In this document: positions 33,719 through 42,514 of the stretch, in pieces | Numbering within the stretch: the stretch's first letter is position 1 | Layout: each line of letters begins with the position of its first letter | NCBI RefSeq assembly: GCF_001442625.1 | Contig: NZ_LMZQ01000009.1 | Location: 1 to 64,000 of the forward strand | Source: Pedobacter ginsenosidimutans | GTDB taxonomy: Bacteria; Bacteroidota; Bacteroidia; Sphingobacteriales; Sphingobacteriaceae | Length of the DNA stretch: 64,000 nt | Direction of reading: 5' to 3' | Translations under genes and position numbers: made by a program | Notes under the pieces: generated by a model | The model's input: only the letters and a program-made list of their open reading frames with translations | The model's database searches: none | What the model was told of the DNA's origin: nothing

Positions 33719-35227
33719 ATGAAATCACTATTATCCCTTTCATTAATAGCAACAGGCTTAACCACCTTTGCGCAAGATGTAGCAAAAGATCCGGCAACAA
33801 TTGTCATTACACCACAGCACACCCTTTCTAAAAGCGATACCGTATTTAGAAAAGCCATTGCCAAATGGAGTGATGAAACCCTAAAAAGTAACGATTATAA
33901 GAACATAAAAGCACAACCATCAGCTGAGTTTTTTCCAGGTACAGTAAAGACAGGTTTTCAGTTTATAAATAAAACGGTCAGCATCGAACATAAAAAAATG
34001 GCCGATAGCTTAGTCTCAATTGTATCTACCCTAGGTTACTCTGGTTACGATAACGCGACCATGTACAGTACGGGTTTATATGCGAAAGCTGGTGAGTACA
34101 TTGAGATCGATGTACCCAAAAATGCCAATGTAAACGAGCTTGAAGTTCAGGTCGGTGCGCATAGCGATCGCTTAAACTATTGGGTAGCAGGCAAGGAAGA
34201 TTGGCGCAGGATGCCAATTATAACCAAGAAACAGCAATTGGTTATTGGTAAAAACAGATTAGCGTCGCCTTTCGGTGGACTGATTTACATCAATATTAAA
34301 CCTAAGGCCGAAAGTAGAAAAATTGATTTCAAAATTAGCCATGCTGTTGCAGCTCCACTTTTTGTATTGGGCAAAAGCACGCAAAGCGATTGGGAGGGGC
34401 AATTAAAAAACAATAAAGCACCTTGGGGCGAAATGGCTACTGAAAATGTGATTTTAACATTGCCTGATAGTGTATTACAAACCATCAAAAACCCTGAAGA
34501 AGTATTAAAACTTTGGGATTTAGTTGTGCTTGGAGAATTGGATCTGGCGAATATGCCAGCGCCATTTTACAGGGCTCAACGTATGGTGCCCGATGAGCAT
34601 ATTGGCGGAGGGTACATGCACAGCGGTTATCCGATCATGATCCACCATTCACCAACGAAAAAAATGCTCTCGAATGAAATTATGGCCAATCCTGAATTGC
34701 TGATGAAACCCAGCAAGGGAGGTGCAAACTGGGGCTTTTTCCACGAAATTGGTCACAACATGCAAAATCTGAACTGGGTTTTTGGCGGCACTACCGAAGT
34801 GAGCAACAACTTCTTTTCGATTTATATGTTCGATAGGCTAATGGGCGGACGGGACGATTCGCATACGGGTGTATCAAGTGCAAATACGCAAAAAATGATG
34901 AAAAAATATTTTGCCGAAGGTGCGAGTTATGAAAAATGGAAAAGTGATGCCTTTTTAGGATTGATTATGTTCCGCCAGATGCAGGAAGGTTTTGGATGGG
35001 AAAGCTTTAAAGCGTTTTTTAAGGAATACCAAAAAATCGGACCAGGTATAGGCAGCTTAAACGATCAGCAAAAACGCGATTTATGGGTAAAAACGTATTC
35101 TAATGTGGTAAAAAGAAATTTAGCTCCATTTTTTAATACCTGGGGCGTAGGCATAAGTGAAGAAACACAGAAAGAACTGAGCGTGCTTCGTGCATGGAAA
35201 CCTTATAATTTTCCTCCGGTAAACTAA
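33719..35227 (+). CDS. Second M60-family zinc metallopeptidase
   Basis: The 502-residue protein has a cleavable signal peptide (cut near TTFAQ) and no lipobox. The M60 catalytic motif HEIGH is at 342-346 (Glu343 catalytic), followed by Glu360 in GGTTEVSNNFFS. N-terminal to it is the accessory beta domain with GAHSDRLNYW, comparable to GAHTDNLAGK in the first M60 protein. It has no C-terminal CBM32-like domain, so it is a shorter, probably periplasmic or soluble relative. Together with GH27 and GH2 it suggests deglycosylation and cleavage of glycopeptides after import. Confidence 0.85.
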   Translation: MKSLLSLSLIATGLTTFAQDVAKDPATIVITPQHTLSKSDTVFRKAIAKWSDETLKSNDYKNIKAQPSAEFFPGTVKTGFQFINKTVSIEHKKMADSLVSIVSTLGYSGYDNATMYSTGLYAKAGEYIEIDVPKNANVNELEVQVGAHSDRLNYWVAGKEDWRRMPIITKKQQLVIGKNRLASPFGGLIYINIKPKAESRKIDFKISHAVAAPLFVLGKSTQSDWEGQLKNNKAPWGEMATENVILTLPDSVLQTIKNPEEVLKLWDLVVLGELDLANMPAPFYRAQRMVPDEHIGGGYMHSGYPIMIHHSPTKKMLSNEIMANPELLMKPSKGGANWGFFHEIGHNMQNLNWVFGGTTEVSNNFFSIYMFDRLMGGRDDSHTGVSSANTQKMMKKYFAEGASYEKWKSDAFLGLIMFRQMQEGFGWESFKAFFKEYQKIGPGIGSLNDQQKRDLWVKTYSNVVKRNLAPFFNTWGVGISEETQKELSVLRAWKPYNFPPVN

Positions 35228-35343
35228 TTGTAAAACTTCCAGAGCTATGAGGTTTCTTAAGCATCTTGCCAATAAACCTCATAGGTCTTAAGGAATGTAG
35301 CGTTTTTATTTAAATTCCCGTTTTAGGTTAAAAGTAACAAAGG

Positions 35344-35736
35344 ATGAAACGGACGCTATTTATTTTAACCTCAATTGTATTGATTCTAAGTTTGATGTGG
35401 GCGTGTAAAGATCGCGATGAACCCATGCGGAATGTTGATCAGTCAGAATTAGAAATGCTTTACAAAGACATCGAAAAATCGGCTCAGCAGTTTACTTGTG
35501 AAAATGCCGGCGAATGGAAATTCACGGCCATTGGATCTAAAGCTTGCGGAGGCGCATCAGGTTATATTGCTTATTCTGTAAAAATAGATGAAAGTACCTT
35601 TCTAAAGAAGGTTGAACAATTTACCAAACTACAAGCTGATTACAATCAAAAATACGGTGTATATTCTGATTGTGCATTGGTAATACAGCCAAAGGGGGTA
35701 ACCTGCGATAACGGCAAACCTAAATTTACTTATTGA
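35344..35736 (+). CDS. Small Cys-containing lipoprotein of unknown function
   Basis: The 130-residue lipoprotein has lipidated Cys21 (SLMWAC) followed by KDRDEP. The mature part has four more cysteines (FTCENAG, SKACGGASGYIAYS, SDCALV, VTCDNGKP), consistent with two disulfides in an extracytoplasmic protein. A helix-rich middle, TFLKKVEQFTKLQADYNQKYG, follows. I know similar small lipoproteins from Bacteroidota but no function. It has its own terminator at 35811 and is convergent with the M23 peptidase gene. Confidence 0.65.
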   Translation: MKRTLFILTSIVLILSLMWACKDRDEPMRNVDQSELEMLYKDIEKSAQQFTCENAGEWKFTAIGSKACGGASGYIAYSVKIDESTFLKKVEQFTKLQADYNQKYGVYSDCALVIQPKGVTCDNGKPKFTY

Positions 35737-35810
35737 GATTTAATGCTATATCAGATATTTCTGTTCTGACACTAACAATATTTATAACTACTTATTTTAA
35801 TTGTCTCGTA

Positions 35811-35845
35811 GCGCATTTTCAAGTACTCGGAAATGCGCGTTTTTA
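35811..35845 (+). terminator. Intrinsic terminator after the small lipoprotein gene
   Basis: GCGCATTTTC (35811-35820) pairs with GGAAATGCGC (35829-35838) with one G-T wobble; an 8-nt loop separates the arms and GTTTTTATTTT follows. Confidence 0.75.
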
Positions 35846-35853
35846 TTTTACAA

Positions 35854-36483
35854 CTATTTTATGTGTTCTTTTATAAATACCTGAGGGTTATAAAACCGTT
35901 CGTTCAGTTGTTTATTGTTAAAAGTTAGCCAGCTTGCACAGCCATAATCATCAAATTTTTTTCTGATCTCTAAATGAAGATGATGGTAATCGCCCCCATA
36001 TTTTTTACTTTCCTGAGGCGTAAATAACCTGGCCAGTTTGGTGTTTTGATCAACATTCTGGCCATTGCTTACATAAACTTCTTTCAGGTGTTTGTAGGTG
36101 GTAAACATGGTTAATCCACTAGGTAGTTTATGCTTTACTACAACTGTGCGTTGGTTTTCGCCCAAATGCACAGAGCAGACTATTCCATTGGCCATGGCGT
36201 AAACATTAACCAGTTTTGCTTTAGGCTGTGCAGGATTAATATCAATAGCCGTGTGTATGTGCCCTTTAACATAACTATCTCTATGATCGCCAAAAATGCT
36301 GATGATTTTGATATTATTTATTTTTTTTCGGTTAGCCACATCAAAAGGAAGAAACCAGCTATCGGCAGTTTTTGTAGGAGCAGTATCGGTATAATAAGGT
36401 TTCCAGCGATCGCGGTCTTTTTCAATCGTAGGTGTTTCGAATAAAAGTGTCGATAAAAAGATCAATAATAGGGTTCTCATCAA
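35854..36483 (-). CDS. Exported M23-family (LytM-type) peptidase-like protein
   Basis: The 209-residue protein has a short signal peptide (about 1-18). Zinc-site motifs of M23 peptidases are present: GHIHTAIDI (His and Asp ligands) and YHHLHLEIR with the HxH pair. Between them are NGIVCSVHLGENQRTVVVKH and the TTYKHLKEVYVSNGQNV strand, as in LytM domains. Such enzymes cut peptidoglycan cross-bridges. It is short, with little besides the catalytic domain. It is monocistronic. Confidence 0.8.
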   Translation of the reverse strand: MMRTLLLIFLSTLLFETPTIEKDRDRWKPYYTDTAPTKTADSWFLPFDVANRKKINNIKIISIFGDHRDSYVKGHIHTAIDINPAQPKAKLVNVYAMANGIVCSVHLGENQRTVVVKHKLPSGLTMFTTYKHLKEVYVSNGQNVDQNTKLARLFTPQESKKYGGDYHHLHLEIRKKFDDYGCASWLTFNNKQLNERFYNPQVFIKEHIK

Positions 36484-36597
36484 TGCAATAATTTATAGAG
36501 CAAGATAATGATTTTATCGATATAAACTATTTTTGTAGTTTAAAGTAAACAGATCGCCATTGCAGGAAGGAACGACAGAGATATGATCTCATAGAAA

Positions 36598-36656
36598 GAT
36601 CGTCATCTCAACGGCACTGCACCCGATTGCTATCGGGGCCGCTCGAAATGACGATC
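36598..36656. repeat. REP-like inverted repeat
   Basis: GATCGTCAT (36598-36606) pairs with ATGACGATC (36648-36656), with the internal hairpin CCCGAT-tgct-ATCGGGG. It lies between the siderophore genes and the M23 gene and belongs to the GTCAT...ATGAC family of intergenic repeats seen elsewhere in the window. Confidence 0.65.
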
Positions 36657-36671
36657 CTTACTTGATGTTAT

Positions 36672-36702
36672 TTTTTCGTGGTGTCAGATGTTACCATCTG
36701 AC
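36672..36702. repeat. Dispersed hairpin repeat, copy 2
   Basis: This is the second copy of the element at 252-282, here with a perfect 8-bp stem, GTCAGATG (36683-36690) and CATCTGAC (36695-36702), around TTAC. It ends 6 nt from the stop codon of the IucA/IucC gene. Confidence 0.65.
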
Positions 36703-36708
36703 TGCACA

Positions 36709-38520
36709 TTAAGCCAGAATATCTTCTTTCAAAGCCTCTGCAGCCGGATTAATCAGCGTTCCGATTAACTCAGGAACAGGAACATCAGTACTTTCGCTGT
36801 AACCATGTGTTAATAATCGTACCCTATTGATACAAACTCTGATAAATTCGGGTACAAACAGATCAAATTTCTGGAATTTCGGAGCCAATTCTGGGTTTTC
36901 TTGTTGGAATTCTAAAATTACATCTGCCACCTGACGCCAGAATTGCTTTTCATCCAATCCCACATAACTGTGGAAAATATTGCTGAGGTATCTGAAAACG
37001 GCATCAAATATCCCTGAAAGGATAAATAAAGGTGCCAGCTCATCATTGATTTCCCTTAAAACATCTACCAGATCATTCGGTAACTTAGCTTTCGATTCTT
37101 CTGTTAATACAATTTCTTCAACAAAATCTTTAATAATAATCCGTTCCGGTACACCATTTTTCATCACCAAAATGGTGTTTTCGCCATGTGGACTAAAGAA
37201 AAAAGCATGTTTGTAAAAAATCCTTAACACTGGTTTTAAATAAGCAGACAGATAGGCATTTAACCAGCTTTCTGCATCCAGGCCAGATTTTTCTATCAGG
37301 GCCTCAACCATACTTTTTCCATTGTCATCTACATAAAGCAGACTCGCCATGGTCATAATGTTTTCGCCTTCCAGCAAATAATTTTCGGCACTCTCACGCC
37401 AAATCGCCCCTAAAAATTCCTGATACTGATATGGAGAATCCGGAATTTCACTGTATTGTGGATGGGTATAAGCTACTGTTGCCACTTCGCCCAAAAGCAC
37501 CACACGTGTCTGTTTTAAATACTCATCGCCTTGAAGCATGTCTTTTGCCCATTGCGTCACTTTTGGTGCAATAGCCAGTTTTTTAGGCGATAAGCCCCTG
37601 AAAATCGAGGTATTTAGAATCGAAATGGCCGTTTTTACATAATGTTTTTTAGGCTCACTTACATTAAAGAAAGTACGGATGCTGTTTTGGCACATGTATT
37701 CATCATTGCCTAATCCAACAGGTACAATTAAATTATGGGCAATGTCGTGTGCCAGTTGTAATACGATTTTATTGTTCCATTGCCATTCGTGAACAGGAAT
37801 AAAAAAATAATCTTCAGGTTGTAACTGCTGTTGGATTAATACCTGATTAAAATCGTGAACCTGCTTTAAACTGAGTTCCTCATTATAAAAAGAGAATGGA
37901 GAAATACTTTCGATACTTTTAAATTCTGCTCTTGTTTTATGTACCGCTAACCAGGCCAATTGCGTTCTTTGAGCGGCTTCTGGCGCATATTTGCTTTGAT
38001 CGCTATGGTTAAAACCGATCCGTCCTTTATTAATGGTGGCCCAGGGATGTCCATCCATTTGATGTTCGATGGTTTGGTAATCAGCATTGGCCAGTTCATC
38101 AGCGGTTAACCTGCCTTTTTGATGAATGTAAGCATCGGCATATAAAGTATTTAGGGTTTCTTCAACAAAATGGGCAAGTGTAAAGGGTTTAATGCCGAAA
38201 GTTTGCTGTAGTTCGGTATAAAAAGCAGGCGCATTGTTCACGGCTACACTTTCACCGTTTACAAATTTTTTGATGCTCTGTTTATCGATATGCAGGTAAT
38301 CTAAAGCACGTTGCTGACCTGAAAAAGTATAATAGATCTCATCAGAATCGGTAGCGAGGCGGAAATCAGAATTTCCTTGTTCATCTGTATTGATCAGCAT
38401 TGGTTCGGCTAATTTTTCGTGCATCAACTCTACGATCGATTTTGCGATGTAGTTGCGGTTTACCTTATCCCAAACTTCTTTTTTTAAAGGTTTTATGTGG
38501 CTGAAATTGTTGTAATTCAT
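36709..38520 (-). CDS. IucA/IucC-family siderophore synthetase (NIS synthetase)
   Basis: The 603-residue protein has the NIS synthetase signatures: HQMDGHPWATINKGRIGFN (about 152-170), FFIPVHEWQWNN, SIRTFFNVS and, towards the C-terminus, AFFFSPHGENTILVMKNGVPERIIIKDF. These enzymes use ATP to condense a carboxylic acid with an amine or N-hydroxyamine. Its similarity seems closest to the DesD/RhbF-type members that finish hydroxamate siderophores (inference). It is the last gene of the minus-strand biosynthetic cluster, 193 nt after the monooxygenase, with a dispersed repeat in that gap. Confidence 0.88.
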   Translation of the reverse strand: MNYNNFSHIKPLKKEVWDKVNRNYIAKSIVELMHEKLAEPMLINTDEQGNSDFRLATDSDEIYYTFSGQQRALDYLHIDKQSIKKFVNGESVAVNNAPAFYTELQQTFGIKPFTLAHFVEETLNTLYADAYIHQKGRLTADELANADYQTIEHQMDGHPWATINKGRIGFNHSDQSKYAPEAAQRTQLAWLAVHKTRAEFKSIESISPFSFYNEELSLKQVHDFNQVLIQQQLQPEDYFFIPVHEWQWNNKIVLQLAHDIAHNLIVPVGLGNDEYMCQNSIRTFFNVSEPKKHYVKTAISILNTSIFRGLSPKKLAIAPKVTQWAKDMLQGDEYLKQTRVVLLGEVATVAYTHPQYSEIPDSPYQYQEFLGAIWRESAENYLLEGENIMTMASLLYVDDNGKSMVEALIEKSGLDAESWLNAYLSAYLKPVLRIFYKHAFFFSPHGENTILVMKNGVPERIIIKDFVEEIVLTEESKAKLPNDLVDVLREINDELAPLFILSGIFDAVFRYLSNIFHSYVGLDEKQFWRQVADVILEFQQENPELAPKFQKFDLFVPEFIRVCINRVRLLTHGYSESTDVPVPELIGTLINPAAEALKEDILA

Positions 38521-38576
38521 AGTATTAATCTTTTATTTGTGTTAGTTCAGAGTTGATTGTGTTCTCTGTGAGATAC

Positions 38577-38669
38577 TGTCATGTTGAGCCTGTCGAAACA
38601 CATTCAACAGTATTTAACTAAGTCCTTCGACAAGCTCTCCGTAGGAGTCCTATGGACAGGGTGACAAAT
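38577..38669. repeat. Dispersed repeat (CTGTCATGTTGAGC... type)
   Basis: CTGTCATGTTGAGCCTGTCG opens the element, and 38618-38664 (TCCTTCGACAAGCTCTCCGT through GACAGGGTGAC) is the reverse complement of a copy at 59270-59316. It occupies the gap between the monooxygenase and synthetase genes. Confidence 0.6.
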
Positions 38670-38713
38670 CTTTGGTTTAGTCTGGATTACAAATCCCGAC
38701 CAGCAATATTGGT

Positions 38714-40054
38714 TTAATCTTCGGATAACTGAAGCGCTGCGTTAGATAATTCATTTTCCTGTATTTCATCTGCTATGCTAAACTGCTGGAAAGCAATCCG
38801 TTTTTCTACATTATAGATTTCGAAGCCTAAAATGGCGTTGATAATGGATGCATTGCGATAGGCACCCATGCCCAGATCAGGTGTTACGAAACCGTGGGTA
38901 TGCAGTTCAACATTTTGAACAAAGATTTCGTTTCCGTTTACATCAATAGCATAGTTGCGGTGTACCTGGAAAAGCCCATCGGCATTACGTGCGAGGCGGT
39001 CGTTTATTCCTGATAAGAAACCAGGCTCATCATATTTGTAACCTGTTGCCAACACCACAAAATCTGTATCAACAGCAAAATCCTTTTCACTTTCGGTATG
39101 ATAAAAATCGAGCTGATATTTGCCTTCGGTGTTTACTGTTAAATTGTTCAGTTGACAGTTCGGCATCAATTCAGCATTTACCTTTTCGCCATCAACACTC
39201 AATTCGTATAGTTTATCAAAAATCTGGTTAATCAGTTCGAAGTTTATGCCTTTAAACAGCGAATTTTGTTTTCCTAAAAGCTGTTTGCGTTTGGCATCAC
39301 TAAGGTTATAAAAGTGGTCTACATATTCGGGCGATGTAAGTTCAAGTGTCAACTTAGAATACTCCATCGGGAAAAAGCGATCAGGTCGCGTAAACCATTT
39401 TAATTTCAATCCATTTTCGGTTTCAGGCAATAAATCGTAAAAAATCTCAGCAGCACTCTGTCCTGAGCCAATAATCGTTACCGTTTTTTGCTGCAACAGC
39501 GTAGATTTAAACTTTAAATATGCTGAAGAATGTATGGCATTTTTATGCTCAGCTGGCCTAATAAAACCAGGTACTTTTGGTGCCGTTCCTGTTCCAAGCA
39601 CTATTTTTTTAGTGAAAATGGTTTCACTGGTTCCGTTTGATTGATCGACTTTTTCTACCTGATAAACACCATCAACGTAATTTATACTGATTACTTTCTG
39701 TCCGAAATGGCAGTTTTGCAAATGATTAATCGCCCATTTACAATAAGCGTTATATTCCTTTCGTAATACAAAAAAATCTTCTCTGATATAGAATTTATAC
39801 AGGCGGTCTGTTTGTTTAAGATAGTTTAAAAAGCTGTACGGACTGGTTGGATCGGCCATGGTAACCAGATCGGCCATAAAGGGAACCTGTAACGTGGCAT
39901 CGCTTAACATCATACCGGGGTGCCAGTTAAATTCGCTCGCCTGATCCAAAAATAAAGTCGTTAAGCTACTGATAGGGGCACATAATGCAGCTAAACCCAG
40001 ATTGAAAGGACCTATACCGATCCCTACAATGTCGTATATTTTTTGATTGTGCAT
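38714..40054 (-). CDS. Siderophore N-hydroxylase (lysine/ornithine/diamine N-monooxygenase family)
   Basis: The 446-residue flavoprotein has an FAD motif GIGIGPFNLG (11-20), a WHPGMMLSDATLQVPFMADLVTMADPTSPYSFLNYL segment typical of IucD/PvdA/DesB enzymes, an NADPH motif IGSGQSAAE (about 195-203), and VVLATGYKYD. These enzymes hydroxylate a terminal amine, the first step towards a hydroxamate. It abuts the upstream fusion gene with no gap, so it is translationally linked. Substrate by context is the diamine made by the neighbouring decarboxylase, probably cadaverine (inference). Confidence 0.9.
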   Translation of the reverse strand: MHNQKIYDIVGIGIGPFNLGLAALCAPISSLTTLFLDQASEFNWHPGMMLSDATLQVPFMADLVTMADPTSPYSFLNYLKQTDRLYKFYIREDFFVLRKEYNAYCKWAINHLQNCHFGQKVISINYVDGVYQVEKVDQSNGTSETIFTKKIVLGTGTAPKVPGFIRPAEHKNAIHSSAYLKFKSTLLQQKTVTIIGSGQSAAEIFYDLLPETENGLKLKWFTRPDRFFPMEYSKLTLELTSPEYVDHFYNLSDAKRKQLLGKQNSLFKGINFELINQIFDKLYELSVDGEKVNAELMPNCQLNNLTVNTEGKYQLDFYHTESEKDFAVDTDFVVLATGYKYDEPGFLSGINDRLARNADGLFQVHRNYAIDVNGNEIFVQNVELHTHGFVTPDLGMGAYRNASIINAILGFEIYNVEKRIAFQQFSIADEIQENELSNAALQLSED

Positions 40055-42514
40055 TTAAATTTCCTCCGTTTCAAATTCTGATGATTTAGCCATAGCATAT
40101 GCCTTTGCCTCAGGAAATTTTTCCCAGTACCATTCACGGTGACAAAAGGTAAGATTGGCCATTTTGTAAGGCATCTTGATCACTTTCTCCAATTTGAAGC
40201 CCAATCTGGTTACAAAAATGTGCATCGCGCGGCTCTCCACAGCTGCTTCGCCAATGCATTTACCTACTTCGGGTTGTTCAAAAATGAAATCCATTAAAGC
40301 CTGACCGGTTTCAAAACTGAATTTTTTATCTTTATCTGTTGGCGCAATCAGCAAATGTGCACCGTAATCGGTCGTTAAGGCCTCGTAGCAGGCGCCTACA
40401 CCATCGCGCATTGGCCAGTAAGGCTCTATGGTAAATGTAGGTTCGCCATTTATTTCGCCTATAAAACTGTGCGATGAATCGTTGGGCAATAATGTCCTGT
40501 AAAATAATTCTAAACCTTTAATCGGTCCATCCATCTTCCATATGGGTTTGGCATGTTCCTGGTTAAACCAATCGTGAACCATTTCGAGATCGCGGTCTAT
40601 ATTAAACGGACGGATGTTGATCGTTACATTTTCTTTAGGGAAAAACCTGCTGTAGAGCACATCTTTGGTTTGAGGCTTGATCAGGTTTTCGGAGAAGAAA
40701 TATTTAGATAAAGGATTCGGGAACTCACGGTAAATAGCTGGATTATCGATAGGTGCACTGGCCTCGTCGATATTGCATAAATTGGTAAGTAGGTTACCTT
40801 TTACCTCCCAACTGCGACGGTTAATGATATAGTCAACCAAGCCAGTGGTATCGCTGTTTTCGAACTGTTTAAACTCCAGATAAACGAGATCGATCAAGGT
40901 TTTCTCATCCGCGAGATTATTGCTTGCAATGGCATTCACTACACCTAATATGTTGTTTATGAGCAGGTAATAGGTGAGTTTTGGCAGGATGTAAGCATTT
41001 GGTACAATCGAACCGCTTTCTACAGCAATACCAGGAGATGCTTTTTCTAATGCCTCGGCTTTGGCATCACTAAAGAAAAAGCCCTGGTTATCCCTGAAAT
41101 AAAATTTAGCAGGGTAAAAATCTTTATCCAGTTCTACCATCACATTTTGCTGGTGGAACTCAAAAGCCATCCCAAAATTGTTGTAAAGCCCAACAATCGG
41201 TGCAACACAAAGGTGCAGGTATTGTTTAAACCAGTTTACAGCAGTATGAGCAATCGTTTTGTTTCTGCTAATTGCTGCTTCTTCAATGATGTTTACAATT
41301 CTTGGTTTTTGACCTAACAAAGCATCCTGACAAAGCGCTGCTAAAAGCGTTACATTTTTTTCGGCCCCTTCTCCTTTAAAAGGATTGTGCCTGATACTGA
41401 TGTTGAAACCATCAATGATTTCGCCTTTATAATTTACGGTGATAAATGCGGGGTCGGTAATGAATTCAATTTCAGGGAATTCGGCTTTGGCCGTTTTGCC
41501 GTATTCGGTTTTTAAAAGTTTACTTACATCATAGCCACGGTGAAGCTCTCTAACCAGGTTAACCCTTTGCGAGTTGGTTATTTTTACGTGTAACGAAAAT
41601 TTAAGCATCCAATCGCTCGATGCATTGTAAACCGTTCTTACCGAAGATGTTGGTGTATAGAATTCTCCAAAATGTCCGAGATAAAACAGGAGTTTTTCTT
41701 CCTGCATTGATTTTACATTAGGTAGGGTAAGCAGGTATTCGGCCTCCCATGGGTGCATGGGTACAACCTTATGGTCTGGGTGTTGATCGAGTAAATGAAT
41801 GGTTTCAACATGGTTACTATCTAACAATTCAATTCTGAAAAGATCGGTCATGTCAAAACCTTCCGCATTTTTCTCCACAATATTTTCGGCAGAAATTAGG
41901 AAATAGGCCAGCTGGAAACGACCCTGGGTTTCTGGCGAATATTTAAAAAGTTCTTCTTTACTGTTAAAGCCAGATCTCCCTTTAGGAAGTGGGTGCGCAT
42001 TATGACCTAAAAACAATGATTGCTCTGCCTCAATAAAATTCATTTTAGCAAAATTCGTAGGTCTGCCATTCTGTTTGAAGAACGATAAAAATGCTTCAAG
42101 ATTTTCTACACTATTGGCTAAACGTTGTTTTACCAGGTTGGCATCAACTTCAGGAAATTCTTCAGCACTGAACTGGATAGCGAGTTCCATAAATCTGTAA
42201 ATGCTGATCGGACTGATGGCATCTGTAGCAACATCACGTTCGATTATCGGGAAATTAAATACGTGCCTGCCACTGTCGGCATAAAATTTTAAAGGTGCAT
42301 ATACTTCGAAACCTATGGCTGTAAAATCAAACCTGATATGCAGGCGATCGGTTGTGGTAATCAAATAGTTTGCTAAAGACTCATCGTATTTAGGTATGCC
42401 TATGTAACGGCTCCAGTTATTAAATTCTCTGCAATAACTGTTTAAGAGTGCATTAAAATTAGTTTCTTCTGAAATCTGCTGAAGCCTGATTGAGTCTAAC
42501 ATATTCGTTTCCAT
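40055..42514 (-). CDS. Fusion of IucA/IucC siderophore synthetase and GNAT acyltransferase
   Basis: Two enzymes in one 819-residue chain. Residues 1 to about 620 are a NIS synthetase (GHNAHPLPKGRSGFN, KVVPMHPWEAEYLL, SSDWMLKFSLHVKITNSQRVNLVRELHRGYDV, FEFHQQNVMVELD). The last 190 residues are an IucB/AlcB-type acyltransferase (INIRPFNIDRDLEMVHDWFNQ, YEALTTDYGAHLLIAP, VESRAMHIFVTRLGF). The second part would acylate the hydroxylamine. I start at the ATG 42514 (a second one is at 42502): the open frame reaches 42619, but that extension lies inside the decarboxylase gene and looks like noise. Overlap with the decarboxylase is 44-56 bp. Confidence 0.87.
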   Translation of the reverse strand: METNMLDSIRLQQISEETNFNALLNSYCREFNNWSRYIGIPKYDESLANYLITTTDRLHIRFDFTAIGFEVYAPLKFYADSGRHVFNFPIIERDVATDAISPISIYRFMELAIQFSAEEFPEVDANLVKQRLANSVENLEAFLSFFKQNGRPTNFAKMNFIEAEQSLFLGHNAHPLPKGRSGFNSKEELFKYSPETQGRFQLAYFLISAENIVEKNAEGFDMTDLFRIELLDSNHVETIHLLDQHPDHKVVPMHPWEAEYLLTLPNVKSMQEEKLLFYLGHFGEFYTPTSSVRTVYNASSDWMLKFSLHVKITNSQRVNLVRELHRGYDVSKLLKTEYGKTAKAEFPEIEFITDPAFITVNYKGEIIDGFNISIRHNPFKGEGAEKNVTLLAALCQDALLGQKPRIVNIIEEAAISRNKTIAHTAVNWFKQYLHLCVAPIVGLYNNFGMAFEFHQQNVMVELDKDFYPAKFYFRDNQGFFFSDAKAEALEKASPGIAVESGSIVPNAYILPKLTYYLLINNILGVVNAIASNNLADEKTLIDLVYLEFKQFENSDTTGLVDYIINRRSWEVKGNLLTNLCNIDEASAPIDNPAIYREFPNPLSKYFFSENLIKPQTKDVLYSRFFPKENVTINIRPFNIDRDLEMVHDWFNQEHAKPIWKMDGPIKGLELFYRTLLPNDSSHSFIGEINGEPTFTIEPYWPMRDGVGACYEALTTDYGAHLLIAPTDKDKKFSFETGQALMDFIFEQPEVGKCIGEAAVESRAMHIFVTRLGFKLEKVIKMPYKMANLTFCHREWYWEKFPEAKAYAMAKSSEFETEEI

